64,000 nt of DNA from Gemmatimonadaceae bacterium (lineage in GTDB: Bacteria > Gemmatimonadota > Gemmatimonadetes > Gemmatimonadales > Gemmatimonadaceae). This document shows, one piece after another, positions 45,407 to 55,405 of the stretch. The stretch is taken from positions 110,969-174,968 of the forward strand of contig JANYHT010000062.1 in NCBI GenBank assembly GCA_025358925.1. The letters are read 5' to 3'. Numbering within the stretch: the first letter of the stretch is position 1; each line of letters starts with the position of its first letter. Both the position numbers and the translations under genes were made by a program. Under the pieces are notes generated by a model that was given only the letters and a program-made list of their open reading frames with translations, made no database searches and had not been told where the DNA came from.

Positions 45407-46573
45407 ATGAGCGCGACGCCCACGCTCGTCACCGAGCCGCCACTCCCGCCCGCGCAATTCCCGCTGCGCGGCGCGACACTCCGCATCGGTAGTGCAGCCG
45501 ATGCCCCCATACGTATCGATCATCCGCTCGTCGAATTGCGTCATGCGATGCTGCTCGAACGTGAAGACGGATGGTGGATCGCGGCGAGCGGCAATCGCGT
45601 GCACATCAACGGAGCCCCGCTGCAAGGCGAACAACTATTGCGGCACGGTGACCGACTGCTGTTGGGCGCTGGCGCAGTGCTGCGCTATGACAGTGGCATT
45701 GGTGATGCCCCGGTAAAAAAAATCGCTGCGACGAAACCTGTGCTCGCACGAAAGCGGCGGCACTGGCGCATGCCACGACTTGCGATGCCGTCATTCAGTT
45801 GGCGCGGTGTTGCACCATTTATTGCGTTGGTGTTCGTGCTTGCACTCGCGGGCGGGTTTGTCTGGTTCGCGTGGCACACGTGGGGTACTCGTCCCGTTGA
45901 TGTTGCGGTTGCCGCCCCGCTTACCGTTCCACAGGCAACTCAGTTCGATTCGTTGCTCACGGTTGCGTACGATCATATTGAGCGTGGGCAAGTGCTCGTG
46001 GAGTATGGCGCGAACTCTGTCGCGCTCGAGGAGTTTGCGAGCGGTATTGCCGCCATTACCACGAGCGCGCTCCGCAATGTCCCGTACGTGCGCGACCGTG
46101 TCGAAGCATTGCGCGCATCCGTCGCGGACATCTACCGGTCGCGCAATTTGTCGGTGCCTGGCACGTACGCGAGCGCACGACGTACCGTGTCGCTCGCCAC
46201 GTCCGGCTTGCGTGCAGCACTTACGGTGGAGCAGTTCGCTTCGGGTTTTGCAGCGGTGCAAGCCTCGTTTGCCACGCGATATGGCTCGTCGCTTTTCGTT
46301 ACCGGTAGCGATCATCCGGAGCATCTATCGCTGTACGGCGCGGGAGGCGCGATCGATGTGCGCAGTACGACCCTGCGACCGGAGCAAGTGCAGTTCGTGG
46401 TGGATGCGGCACGCTCAAAGGGAATTCGCGTCAAAGATTTCTCACAGGACGCCATTTTGCGCGCACAAATCGCGGCGGCGATCAAGGCTGGACTTACCGA
46501 TCGCGCGGGCACCGGACTGCACTTGCATATTGACCGTTTCGCCAACCGACGCGACGCGTATACGGTACCGTAA
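45407..46573 (+). CDS. FHA-domain membrane protein with M15-peptidase-like periplasmic domain
   Basis: A 388-residue protein. Residues 20-95 form a cytoplasmic FHA domain (LRIGSAADAPIRID, then LVELRHAML and NRVHINGAPLQGEQLLRHGDRL), which binds phosphothreonine peptides. A membrane helix follows at about 135-156. Periplasmic residues 290-388 resemble peptidases of the M15 (DD-carboxypeptidase/Hedgehog) fold: H303 and H306, D317 in GGAIDV, and H372-L-H374-I near the end can be arranged as metal ligands. Enzyme activity is unproven. It is convergent with the Ser/Thr kinase gene, 3 nt apart. Confidence 0.62.
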   Translation: MSATPTLVTEPPLPPAQFPLRGATLRIGSAADAPIRIDHPLVELRHAMLLEREDGWWIAASGNRVHINGAPLQGEQLLRHGDRLLLGAGAVLRYDSGIGDAPVKKIAATKPVLARKRRHWRMPRLAMPSFSWRGVAPFIALVFVLALAGGFVWFAWHTWGTRPVDVAVAAPLTVPQATQFDSLLTVAYDHIERGQVLVEYGANSVALEEFASGIAAITTSALRNVPYVRDRVEALRASVADIYRSRNLSVPGTYASARRTVSLATSGLRAALTVEQFASGFAAVQASFATRYGSSLFVTGSDHPEHLSLYGAGGAIDVRSTTLRPEQVQFVVDAARSKGIRVKDFSQDAILRAQIAAAIKAGLTDRAGTGLHLHIDRFANRRDAYTVP

Positions 46574-46576
46574 TGG

Positions 46577-47374
46577 TCACACGCGCGCTGTCAGCGTCGA
46601 CAACGCTTCGTTTGCCGTCGGTCGGCGACGCACATCGGCATCCAGCATCGCACGCAGGATCTCGTCTTCGGACGCGCGAAGCGGTACGGCCGCCGCACTC
46701 ACCGTGCGCATCCATTGCCAGACCATGGCGATACTGTAAATGTCGCTTGCCGTCGTCACCATAGGTATTGCGAGCGCAAGTTCTGGCGCGGCCCACGGCG
46801 CAGTACCAACACTCGTCTCCCGCCACGGTTCTGGAAGTGCGCGCCAGCATGCGACACCCGCATCCCAATGGCGACGACCGGCGATACCAAAGTCCGTCAG
46901 CCACAGGGCACCGCCATCCAGCAATAGGTTGGAAGGCTTGATATCACGATGGACAATCCCGACACGGTGCAGTTCAGCCACTGTGCGCAACAACGACATC
47001 GCGTGTTGCGAAGCAGACGCTGCAACTCGTTGCCGAACGATCGCCGATCGTTCAATCGCCATCGCGACATCGCCGCCGTGGGCCCACGCGATCTGCAGCC
47101 ACGCGAACGTGTCGGTCGGCGTCACCGCTATTGCGACCCCGTCAATGCGTGAAGCATCGAGATGCGCCCGCACTTCGCTCGCAAATCGCACGACGTTGAT
47201 TGGCCGCGCTGCGGCATCCGGATGTAGCGTCTTGAGCGCGCATGGTATGCCAGTCGCATCACGCGCGGCAAAGACGCGCGTCACACCACGTCGACCACCA
47301 ATGCATGGGCCGAGTGTGAATTGCTTGGGTGGCGGCTGCCAGAATGCGGACGCCTCGTTGCCTTCAGAGAGCAA
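46577..47374 (-). CDS. Ser/Thr protein kinase
   Basis: A 265-residue kinase catalytic domain without membrane helix. It has K48 in CALK, HRDIKPSN (142-149, catalytic D144), DFG (161-163) and an APE-type WAAPELA. The glycine loop reads GPCIGGRRGVTRVFA, with Arg-Arg in place of the usual small residues. It should phosphorylate Ser/Thr and feed the two FHA proteins nearby, as PpkA does for Fha in Pseudomonas T6SS. It overlaps the end of the upstream FHA gene by 11 nt and is the last gene of the minus-strand T6SS run. Confidence 0.8.
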   Translation of the reverse strand: MLSEGNEASAFWQPPPKQFTLGPCIGGRRGVTRVFAARDATGIPCALKTLHPDAAARPINVVRFASEVRAHLDASRIDGVAIAVTPTDTFAWLQIAWAHGGDVAMAIERSAIVRQRVAASASQHAMSLLRTVAELHRVGIVHRDIKPSNLLLDGGALWLTDFGIAGRRHWDAGVACWRALPEPWRETSVGTAPWAAPELALAIPMVTTASDIYSIAMVWQWMRTVSAAAVPLRASEDEILRAMLDADVRRRPTANEALSTLTARV

Positions 47375-48320
47375 GAAACGTCAAACGCGACACACCGGCG
47401 ATGGTAATTTCGTCACCATCGCGCACCGCGTGCGGTTCTCCTCGCGCAACCGGTTTGTCATTGAGCAGTGTGCCGTTCAGACTCGAATCGACCAAGATCC
47501 ACTTCTTATCCTTTCGCAGCAGCGCACAATGAAATCGCGACACGAGTCCGAGCGAATCACTGAGCACCAAGTCGTTCTTTTCTTCTTTTTTTTCTGATTC
47601 CGCCGCCCCAATGCGAAACACGTCCGATTCGACCGTGTACATGCGACCACGCCCCACGCCGTCCACAATCTTGAGCGCAATCTTACGCTGCGATGCGGCG
47701 ACCGCCGCTGGCGCTTCCTTCGCAGCCGCGCGATTCGCAAAAAGTTTTTTGCTGAGAAATCCGACGCCCACTACCAACATCATGACGACGGCGGCGAGCA
47801 CCTTGAGCTGATCCTTTCGCGATTGCCAAACGCGCGCGGTACTGATCTGACTTCGTAGCGTTAACGCTTGTTCGTTGGTCGCTTCTTTGGCCAACACGTT
47901 GGTCACCCACGAATCGGCTTGATCGAGGCTGCCTCGACTGAGCTCCGTGCGTGCGCGCGCCAGAAATGTTTCGATAGAGTCGCGCGACGACTTCGTGATC
48001 GCTTGACTCGCCGTGACCTTCTCCGCTGCGTCGAGCGCGCGCTGCGCATCGAGCATACCGTCTACCACGCGCGGATCGGTGGGCGCGCCCATGCGAGCGG
48101 CTTCCCAACAACGGACGCGAATGTTTGGCGGATCCGCGCCATCGCGAATCTGACAGCGCGTGATGACCTGACTCGCTTCCGCAGCACGCATCGAGTCGGC
48201 ATGCATTTGGATTTGCGCAGGGGTCGGTCCCGTCGGCGCCGCCGGTGCGTTCTTTTGCGCTGACGCTGTCGTCGCGCTCACCGCGAGCATCAGCGCACGC
48301 GTGACGTTACGCCACATCAC
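47364..48320 (-). CDS. Periplasm-anchored FHA-domain protein
   Basis: A 318-residue protein with a signal-like N-terminus (to SAQ at 22), a periplasmic helical part (23-170), a membrane helix at about 172-190 and a C-terminal cytoplasmic FHA domain (225-318). The FHA residues are present: RIG at 236, S261-R-x-H264, and N282-G-T. It therefore has one side in the periplasm and a phosphothreonine reader in the cytoplasm, the reverse of the order in the FHA protein at 45407. Its start overlaps the clpV stop by 4 nt. Confidence 0.72.
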   Translation of the reverse strand: MMWRNVTRALMLAVSATTASAQKNAPAAPTGPTPAQIQMHADSMRAAEASQVITRCQIRDGADPPNIRVRCWEAARMGAPTDPRVVDGMLDAQRALDAAEKVTASQAITKSSRDSIETFLARARTELSRGSLDQADSWVTNVLAKEATNEQALTLRSQISTARVWQSRKDQLKVLAAVVMMLVVGVGFLSKKLFANRAAAKEAPAAVAASQRKIALKIVDGVGRGRMYTVESDVFRIGAAESEKKEEKNDLVLSDSLGLVSRFHCALLRKDKKWILVDSSLNGTLLNDKPVARGEPHAVRDGDEITIAGVSRLTFLAL

Positions 48321-51001
48321 GCCGGTGCCGCCGCAGGAGATTCGGCGGTAATTGCCGTCGCCACCTCGGCCTCCTGTCGCACCTTGACCAACGCCACGTC
48401 AACTTCTTCAGCACTACCCGCCAAAAGTCCCAGTTCGTCACCGTCGAGGTACATCCGCACCACCGATCCAGCCGGTACCGACCCACTGATAATCAGCCGC
48501 GATAAATCGGCCAACAGCAACCGGTCAACGGTACGTTCAACCGGACGCGCGCCGTACGCAGGGTCGTATGCAAGCGTGGCCAAGTGCGCCACAACATCAT
48601 CATCGTACAACAGCGACGCCTTGTGCGCCTCTTGCAATTGCGCACCGACGCCGCGCAAATTCTTCGTCACAATCGCGCGTAATGTTTCGACATCCAGCGC
48701 GTTGAACGGCACCACCGCGCCTAATCGGTTGTACAACTCCGGACGCAACGTGGCTTGCACAACTTTGAGAATAATTTCTTTGCGTAACGCCAGATCTTCT
48801 GTGGCTGTAATGGCTTCTTTCACGCCGAGGTTCGACGTGAGAATCACAATGGTGTTAGAGAAATCGCAAAACCGCCCTTTTGCATCGGTAAGTCGTCCTT
48901 CATCAAGCACGCCCAGCAAAATATCGATCACTTCGGGATGCGCTTTCTCTACTTCGTCGAACAACACGATCGAGTACGGGTTTCGTCGCACCTGCTCCGT
49001 GAGAAAGCCACCCTGCTCCGAGCCTACCAAGCCGGGACGCGAACCAATCAGCCCCGCCACCGAACCCGCATCTTTATACTCCGCCATATCAATGCGAATG
49101 AGCGCGCGTTCGTCATCGAACAACGCTTCGGCCAACGCCTTCGCGAGCTCCGTTTTTCCGACGCCCGTTGGACCCACGAACAGGAACGACGCCGGCTTGC
49201 GCTTCGCGCGCAAATCCGCACGCATTCGACGTGCTGCGTCGGCGAGCGCATCAACGGCTTCAGGTTGACCAACCACACGCTCACCTAAACGATCTTCCAG
49301 CTTCGACAGGCGCTCGCGCTCCGATTCCATCATACGCGACACCGGCACACGCGCACGCCGAGCCACGACCTCCGCGATATCGCTCGGCCGAACCTCACTC
49401 GGCACCAATCGACCAGCTCCATCGAGCGTCGCGGCGCGTGCTTCGAGTTCCGCAAGTTGAATTCCGAGAAACTTGAGCGCACCGTAGCGCACCTCGGCGA
49501 CGCGTGCAACGTCGCCCGCCGCTTCGGCGGCATCTGCCTCGCGCTGCTTCTCCTCCAGCGCGTCACGCGTTCGCTGCAACTCGGCATTGACTGTGGTCTC
49601 TTCTAACCACCGCGCTTGCAACGCTGTGAGTTCAGCACGTTTCGTTTCGACATCGGCGACCGCAGCCGAAATTTCTGCGTCAGGCGCGCTCGCAGCACGC
49701 AGTGCTTCAAGTCGTCCGTCTAATCGCGCCACACGACGTTCCAGCTGATCAAGCATATCGGGTTTCGATTCGACCTGCAGTCGCAAACGCGACGACGCTT
49801 CGTCGAGTACATCGAACGCCTTGTCGGGGAAGAAGCGATCCCGCAAATGTCGGCGCGCCAGTTTCACGATGGACTGCAAGGCTTCGTCCGAAACGCGCAC
49901 ATGATGATGCGACTCGTAGCGACTTTTCGTGCCACGTAACAACGCGAGCACCATGTCGTCGTCGGGCTCGTCAACCACCACACGCTCGAAGCGTCGCGCC
50001 AACGCGCCATCCTTCTCGATGTACTCGCGATATTCATCGTGCGTCGTCGCACCTACGCAGCGCAGCTGTCCGCGGGCGAGCGCTGGCTTGAGAATGTTTG
50101 CCGCGTCCATACCACCTGCACCCCCCCCAGCACCAACGAGGGTGTGCAGCTCGTCGAGAAAGAGAATCACGTCTTTCGCGGCGAGCACCTCGTCCATCAC
50201 AGCTTTCAGCCGCTCTTCGAATTCGCCGCGATACTTCGCGCCGGCAACAAGGCCTGTCAGATCGAGCGCGAGCACGCGAGTGTTTTTGAGCGACTCCGGT
50301 GCGTCGCCAGCGACGATACGCTGAGCGAGCGCTTCGACAATCGCCGTCTTACCCGTGCCGGGATCGCCTACGAGCACAGGATTATTTTTTTGTTTGCGCA
50401 ATAACGTTTGTAATACCGCGCGCAATTCGTCATCGCGACCAACCACTGGCATCAGCTGCCCATCGCGCGCCGCCTGCGTCAAATCTTTCGTAAATTTGGC
50501 CAGCTGACTTCCCTGTGGTTCCGGTGGGGCTTCACCACCTTGTTCTGACACCGGCGCAGGCTTCATCACTTCAGGACTTTCCAGCGCGCGCTCCAGCGCA
50601 TCGACCGTCCATCCCGCGTCGCGCAACGCGGTACCGACAGGAATACCGGGTGACGATACCGCGGCCAGAGCCACTTCAATCGCACCCACTGTGCGCGCGC
50701 CCCGACGTTCGGTCAGTTGAAACGCACGTTCCATGAGGTCGCGCAGTGCACCGCTCGCAATCGCCTGTCGACCAGCCACAGCACCTTCATTGCCCGGGTC
50801 TGGTAACGCTTCAACGAATCGCCGAGCCATCGCCGCATCGAGGGACAAGGAGGGCGCGATTTTGCCAAGCGTGCCGTTGGGCGCGAGCAACGCACCTAAG
50901 AGGTGCTTCGGTTTGATGTACCCCGCACCCGCGCGAGCCGCGATGCGCTGCGCCTCTTCGATAGCCGCTGTGAGATCGACGGTGAGCCGTGATAGATCCA
51001 T
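48317..51001 (-). CDS. clpV: T6SS sheath disassembly ATPase ClpV (TssH)
   Basis: An 894-residue Hsp100 AAA+ protein. The N-domain (1-155) is followed by two ATPase modules with Walker A motifs GDPGTGKT (212-219) and GPTGVGKT (610-617), and by Walker B ILFLDELH and [14 protein letters not shown]. The middle coiled-coil domain (about 410-530) is longer than short-linker Clp proteins and typical of ClpB/ClpV. The last 30 residues end in an Ala/Pro-rich tail. ClpV extracts and recycles the contracted TssBC sheath. The location in a tss operon separates it from housekeeping ClpB. Confidence 0.88.
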   Translation of the reverse strand: MDLSRLTVDLTAAIEEAQRIAARAGAGYIKPKHLLGALLAPNGTLGKIAPSLSLDAAMARRFVEALPDPGNEGAVAGRQAIASGALRDLMERAFQLTERRGARTVGAIEVALAAVSSPGIPVGTALRDAGWTVDALERALESPEVMKPAPVSEQGGEAPPEPQGSQLAKFTKDLTQAARDGQLMPVVGRDDELRAVLQTLLRKQKNNPVLVGDPGTGKTAIVEALAQRIVAGDAPESLKNTRVLALDLTGLVAGAKYRGEFEERLKAVMDEVLAAKDVILFLDELHTLVGAGGGAGGMDAANILKPALARGQLRCVGATTHDEYREYIEKDGALARRFERVVVDEPDDDMVLALLRGTKSRYESHHHVRVSDEALQSIVKLARRHLRDRFFPDKAFDVLDEASSRLRLQVESKPDMLDQLERRVARLDGRLEALRAASAPDAEISAAVADVETKRAELTALQARWLEETTVNAELQRTRDALEEKQREADAAEAAGDVARVAEVRYGALKFLGIQLAELEARAATLDGAGRLVPSEVRPSDIAEVVARRARVPVSRMMESERERLSKLEDRLGERVVGQPEAVDALADAARRMRADLRAKRKPASFLFVGPTGVGKTELAKALAEALFDDERALIRIDMAEYKDAGSVAGLIGSRPGLVGSEQGGFLTEQVRRNPYSIVLFDEVEKAHPEVIDILLGVLDEGRLTDAKGRFCDFSNTIVILTSNLGVKEAITATEDLALRKEIILKVVQATLRPELYNRLGAVVPFNALDVETLRAIVTKNLRGVGAQLQEAHKASLLYDDDVVAHLATLAYDPAYGARPVERTVDRLLLADLSRLIISGSVPAGSVVRMYLDGDELGLLAGSAEEVDVALVKVRQEAEVATAITAESPAAAPA

Positions 51002-51069
51002 GAGTGCTGGCCGCTGGAGACGTGAGTGCGAGTGCGTACAAGTGCGTTGGGGTAGAACAAGGACTGTTG

Positions 51070-52746
51070 CTACGAGCCGGTGTTGGGGCCTGGTTTAATC
51101 GTCACCTTGATGGGCTTTTTCACCTGCGCACCACCCTGCAACGATTCATCAGTGATCGAGTTGGACGACACAGGTTGGCCACGCGCTTCAATTGCCTGCA
51201 TGAGTGCGGGTACCGCAGGCGCAGCCGCCATGAACGAACCCTTGTCGCCACTCACGCCCAGGCGACGCTGATACAAAATGCAACCGCGAATGCGCGTGCC
51301 TGGCTGTACCGTCACCTGAAGTCCGGTGACTGAGGCGATGTCTTCACCCGGCTCAAAGTCTGTCGAAAAATTACGCTGCGACGGAAGCACGCACACGACC
51401 TCGCGCGACATCGGACGAGAGTCATTGTGCCCCGGATTGATGCGGATGTCCGCGCGAAACGTGTCACCGGGCTGCCACGCGGACGCGTCGGGCTCGCCGA
51501 GAAATACCAAACGATACCGTTGGCGCGAGGCAAGACTGAGTTGTCCAAACACAAAGGTGAGCGTCTCGAGATCACGCTGTGGATGTCCCGGTGTTGCAAC
51601 CGACAGATAGAACTGCTCACCGTCACCGTCGAGCAGAAATCGGAGTGACTCCACCGAGCGATTGACGCGGAAGTCGATGTACCGCGCTTCAAGCGCCTCG
51701 ACCAACCGACGCAAACGCGACAACGTCGTTTCCGCGCGCACGACCGCCACCGCGAGATCAGTGGCCTGCGCCGTTTCCCGAGGACGCACCAAGAGTTCTC
51801 GTTCTTCTTCGAGCAACGTACCGTAACTCGCATCGGCCTGACCGAGTTCGGCGAAGTACAAGCGCGTGCTCTCGCTCAAGTCGAGTCCGAGAGCCACACG
51901 TCGACCGGCGCGTTCGATTTCGCGAAAATATTGATCGGGTGTGATGGTGGGCTCGGACGACTCGTACGCGCAATGATCGAGCGCGAGCACCGCACGTTCG
52001 ACAAAGGCGAGAATATCGCGATCATGCCGGGGGTCCACGCCACGTCGCGCAATCTGTTCTGCGTATTGCGCTGTTTGCCGATGCAGTGCCGCGTAGTGTT
52101 GCGAGAGGGTTACGATTTCTGTTCGCGTCCGTTGCCACGCCGCAAACAGCGTGCTATGCCCGAGCAGCGTTGAGCACGATGGAATGAATCGACTGTCGAG
52201 TTCGAACCCCAGCGATTCGTTCACGCGTCGCAGGCGTCCAACACACAACGCATGCGGCAATGTGTCAGCGTTGATGCCAAGCTGCACACGATATCCTGCA
52301 CGTCGATACGCCGCCTGCGTCGGATTTGCATCATCTCGGCCAATGCTGGCGGGATCTTCTTCACGATCGCCGGTGTGCACCACGAATACCATCAGTTCCG
52401 TCAGACCAGCGAGGCTCGACTTCTCCGCTTCAAGTCGCACGGCACTGCCTTGTGCGATATCCACAAGTTGACCAAGCATGGTCAGCCCGCGCGCTTCCAA
52501 CACGGAGACGCGCAGCAGTGTGCCATCGTCGTAAATGTCGACGCGCGGGTCGAACTTTCCGAGTCCGCGTTCACCCGAGGGAAGGCGAATGCCGCCGCCA
52601 ACCAAGCCGACGCCCGGCAGGCAATAGCGCAGCAGCCAGCCGATGGTTTCGTCGAAATACGCATCCTGTCGCCGGAAATGCTCCGGTGAAAGGAGCATGC
52701 CCGTTGTCCAGTTAATCGATTTCAGTCGTGCAACGTCGTCCGTCAC
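51070..52746 (-). CDS. tssK: TssK baseplate-to-anchor connector, C-terminally extended
   Basis: A 558-residue TssK. The N-terminal signature [18 protein letters not shown] matches the W-x-x-G-M-L-x-P-x-H-F motif. The GTG at 52746 overlaps the tssG stop by 4 nt (GTGA) and is the natural start; an ATG 108 bases upstream would put tssG residues on it. Canonical TssK is about 440-450 residues, so roughly 110 extra residues appear in the C-terminal half, with [15 protein letters not shown] and an Ala/Pro/Lys-rich end. In classical T6SS the C-terminal domain docks TssL and TssM. Confidence 0.8.
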   Translation of the reverse strand: MTDDVARLKSINWTTGMLLSPEHFRRQDAYFDETIGWLLRYCLPGVGLVGGGIRLPSGERGLGKFDPRVDIYDDGTLLRVSVLEARGLTMLGQLVDIAQGSAVRLEAEKSSLAGLTELMVFVVHTGDREEDPASIGRDDANPTQAAYRRAGYRVQLGINADTLPHALCVGRLRRVNESLGFELDSRFIPSCSTLLGHSTLFAAWQRTRTEIVTLSQHYAALHRQTAQYAEQIARRGVDPRHDRDILAFVERAVLALDHCAYESSEPTITPDQYFREIERAGRRVALGLDLSESTRLYFAELGQADASYGTLLEEERELLVRPRETAQATDLAVAVVRAETTLSRLRRLVEALEARYIDFRVNRSVESLRFLLDGDGEQFYLSVATPGHPQRDLETLTFVFGQLSLASRQRYRLVFLGEPDASAWQPGDTFRADIRINPGHNDSRPMSREVVCVLPSQRNFSTDFEPGEDIASVTGLQVTVQPGTRIRGCILYQRRLGVSGDKGSFMAAAPAVPALMQAIEARGQPVSSNSITDESLQGGAQVKKPIKVTIKPGPNTGS

Positions 52747-53684
52747 GCGGTGTGTCCTGTAGATGTTGGCATCAATCGAGAATTGATACCCAGTCGAACG
52801 GCGGCGGAAGTCCCGCCAATCACGCAACCGCGCGCTGGTGGCGTCACGGTCCATCGTTCCTCAACGGGCCGTAGCATTGCGGATGGCAAGACCAGATCGT
52901 ACAAGATGTCGCGGTAGCTGCGCATTTCCGCTCTGGCGTGTTGCAGATACTGATCGATCGACACGGGGCCGAGGTGAATACGCGCGTGCGCGAGCGCCGT
53001 GATGCCGTCGCCAATCACCGCATCGACGCCGAGGCGCCCGTTGCGCAGACCCAAGCGCGTGTGCAATGCCGCGCGCATCGGCAGCAAGCGTTTCGTAATG
53101 GTCACGTCAATCACCGGTAGTTCAAAAACGGTGCGTAGCGCGACACGTACACCGTTTTCTGTGCCCGCCACGCTATGCAACGCGGGGAGCAATCGCGCGA
53201 GTGCGTGCAATCGGTCTGCAGGCCACGATTTCGGGCTCAGCGCAAAAATTTCTCGAATCCAACGCCACGCTGTGCGCGAATCTTCGGGTCGCAATTCGAG
53301 AAACCCACCGGCTTCGCGCACGAATACATCTAATTTTGCGAGCGGTGCATCGAGTACAGGCATGAGATCAACCACACCGAATTGCCCGTCCTGCTCGTGA
53401 CGCATTGCATATGGCAACGCATCGACCGCCGCAGGTGCCGAGACGAACAACACCACGCGCGTGGTCGCTCCCAAGGTCGTACCGGGCGTGGGCTGTTGCC
53501 GTACCACGGTGCCTTTCTTCCATCCCCCGCCAATGCGCTCGATTCGCACGCGATCAAGCGGTAATGCGAGATGTCGCAGTGTGGCGAGTGCAGAGTCCAC
53601 ATCCTGGCGCACGCCGCGCATGGGCGTACAAAAGTCCGGCATCGTGCTTCGACGTGGCGGCGCGGCGCTTTCAAAGTCGCTCAT
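52743..53684 (-). CDS. tssG: TssG baseplate protein fused to an N-terminal PASTA domain
   Basis: A 313-residue protein. Residues about 15-85 look like a PASTA domain: PDFCTPMRGVRQDVDSALATL, then VVRQQPTPGTTLGATTRVVLFVS, which has the Q-x-P-x-P-G-T motif. Residues about 95-313 resemble TssG: WIREIFALSPKSWPADRLHAL, VRVALRTVFELPVIDV, LGLRNGRLGVDAVIGDGI and HARIHLGPVSIDQYLQ. TssG with two TssF copies forms the baseplate wedge. The ATGA overlap with tssF supports the long start. Confidence 0.7.
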   Translation of the reverse strand: MSDFESAAPPRRSTMPDFCTPMRGVRQDVDSALATLRHLALPLDRVRIERIGGGWKKGTVVRQQPTPGTTLGATTRVVLFVSAPAAVDALPYAMRHEQDGQFGVVDLMPVLDAPLAKLDVFVREAGGFLELRPEDSRTAWRWIREIFALSPKSWPADRLHALARLLPALHSVAGTENGVRVALRTVFELPVIDVTITKRLLPMRAALHTRLGLRNGRLGVDAVIGDGITALAHARIHLGPVSIDQYLQHARAEMRSYRDILYDLVLPSAMLRPVEERWTVTPPARGCVIGGTSAAVRLGINSRLMPTSTGHTA

Positions 53685-55396
53685 CGTCCGTCCAGTTCAA
53701 CCACCACACGCACTGAGCGACCCAGCACCGCGCGACGCGCGAGGTGCCGCTCAAGTCCATCGCGGAGCCGTATCGTGTCGGCATCAGGATCGGAGAATTC
53801 CGCGCGCGGTGCACGCACGATCACGTTGTCCACCGCGCGCAGTGCACCGTCGGCGATCTCCGACAGCGGATCAACCACCACGGCCGTGATCCGCGGATCA
53901 AACGCGCGCGCCGTGATGTCGTAGTCGGCTACCGTCACCACCCGTTCTCGCGTGCGCAACAGCTCAGCGAAGCGTTGCCGCGCTGCGGAGTACGACGGGG
54001 GCGATGCGCCACCTCGCGTCGCCGATAAATTCACGACCTGCGCCGTAACGTTCTCAAGTGATCCAGTGATGCGCGTGATCGCACCCGGTTCGACGCCGTT
54101 GCCGCGCGCGCCGTCGCACAGGAGGAGTCGCAATACCGCAAACCCATCCACGCGACCACTCGCGCGACGCGCGGGTCGCAGTTCAATACGACCATCCCGC
54201 GCCCGCCAACGTCCCGCCGTAGACGGCGCGTCGAGGTCCGCATCCTGCGCGTAACGCGTGCCGCTTTCACCGACAACACTCAACACCCCCATCAGGTGTC
54301 GACGCTCGTCGCCCTCGGGCCGCATGGCCACCACATTGCCAATGCGATCAAACGTGACTTGCTCGACAAACACTTCGATGTTGGACGCGGTTACTGCGTT
54401 CAGCGTGATGCCCTGAATGGCCGACGCCACATCGATTGTGCCTGCTGGGAGCGGTATGAAAACCCACACCAGTCGACGCTCGATGTATGCCGTTTCATCC
54501 TCCGGACAAAGCGCCATGATGGCTTGTGCATACGCACGCGGTGGTGCACAACGCCACCGTTTTTCCGACGGAATTGGCGGAAACACCCACACGCTTTCGC
54601 CAAAGGGTCCGGTGCCAACATCAACAGACGCGACGCTGCCTTCTACGGCGTCCGCGTCATCCTGCGCTTGCGCGTCAAACCAATCCAGCATCTGCACGCC
54701 GCCGCGCGTCGGCGTGGTGCGCAACGTACCCGCGTCGCGCGACACGCCATCGTCGCCAAGCAAGATCCACGGGCTTCGTTCCAACGCACTCGCAACTTTA
54801 TGCCCCACTGCCCCAGTGTTCACATGCAGCCCGAGGCCGCCAAGACCTGCCGTATCCGCATCGAAGGCCAGCAACAGCGCTGGAGGGCCGCCAGCAGCCC
54901 CACAGGGCACGCTATTGGGCGGCCATGGGATGCCACCGGGAAGCACTGCGCCAGGCACGATGTGCAATTGACGGTTTTCCGACACAGCCGCGAACACGAG
55001 CGTCGTGGGTGCGAGCTCGATCGACACATCGGGCGCGAACATCATGCGTTCACCGGCCTGCGTCATGCCCTGCAACGAGAGGTCGGGGCCAATCCGTTCG
55101 CGTCGATCAAGATTGCTGAAGGCGATCACTGTTTGTGCGGGCAATGCCATGAGACGGGGCATGCCGAGGCCATTCATCAAATCATCGAGCACCTGCCACG
55201 GAAATTTGTCCTCGGCTTCCGTGTACACGCGTCCCACCTGCACCGCCAACGCGTGCATGAGCGTGACGAGCACGGGGTCCTGCATGGGCGCACGATCAAA
55301 CTGCGATTGAAAGGCGCGTTGAAAATCGCGACGCATTTCGGCGGCAATGTTTGCTGCACCGCGCATCGAAGTGCCGAGTGGGCTTTGTTCTGCCAT
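53681..55396 (-). CDS. tssF: TssF baseplate protein
   Basis: A 571-residue TssF. Early features are MRRDFQRAFQSQFDRAPM and a helical LVTLMHALAVQVGRVY; the last third has the gpJ-like baseplate region (FAELLRTRERVVTVADYDITARAFDPRI, about 490-517) typical of TssF. It wraps the spike with TssG and TssE. The next gene starts within its stop (ATGA), and vgrG ends 9 nt upstream. Confidence 0.78.
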   Translation of the reverse strand: MAEQSPLGTSMRGAANIAAEMRRDFQRAFQSQFDRAPMQDPVLVTLMHALAVQVGRVYTEAEDKFPWQVLDDLMNGLGMPRLMALPAQTVIAFSNLDRRERIGPDLSLQGMTQAGERMMFAPDVSIELAPTTLVFAAVSENRQLHIVPGAVLPGGIPWPPNSVPCGAAGGPPALLLAFDADTAGLGGLGLHVNTGAVGHKVASALERSPWILLGDDGVSRDAGTLRTTPTRGGVQMLDWFDAQAQDDADAVEGSVASVDVGTGPFGESVWVFPPIPSEKRWRCAPPRAYAQAIMALCPEDETAYIERRLVWVFIPLPAGTIDVASAIQGITLNAVTASNIEVFVEQVTFDRIGNVVAMRPEGDERRHLMGVLSVVGESGTRYAQDADLDAPSTAGRWRARDGRIELRPARRASGRVDGFAVLRLLLCDGARGNGVEPGAITRITGSLENVTAQVVNLSATRGGASPPSYSAARQRFAELLRTRERVVTVADYDITARAFDPRITAVVVDPLSEIADGALRAVDNVIVRAPRAEFSDPDADTIRLRDGLERHLARRAVLGRSVRVVVELDGR

Positions 55397-55405
55397 GCGG
55401 AGTGA

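Noticed and set aside
46740..47597. A 285-codon plus-strand frame across the kinase and FHA genes
   Set aside because: It crosses two minus-strand genes with intact catalytic and FHA residues and ends in a Phe run from the A/T tract at 47576.
54296..55405. A 369-codon open frame on the plus strand opposite tssF
   Set aside because: It is Arg/His-rich, has no recognisable motif, and lies entirely over a gene with clear family features and operon overlaps.
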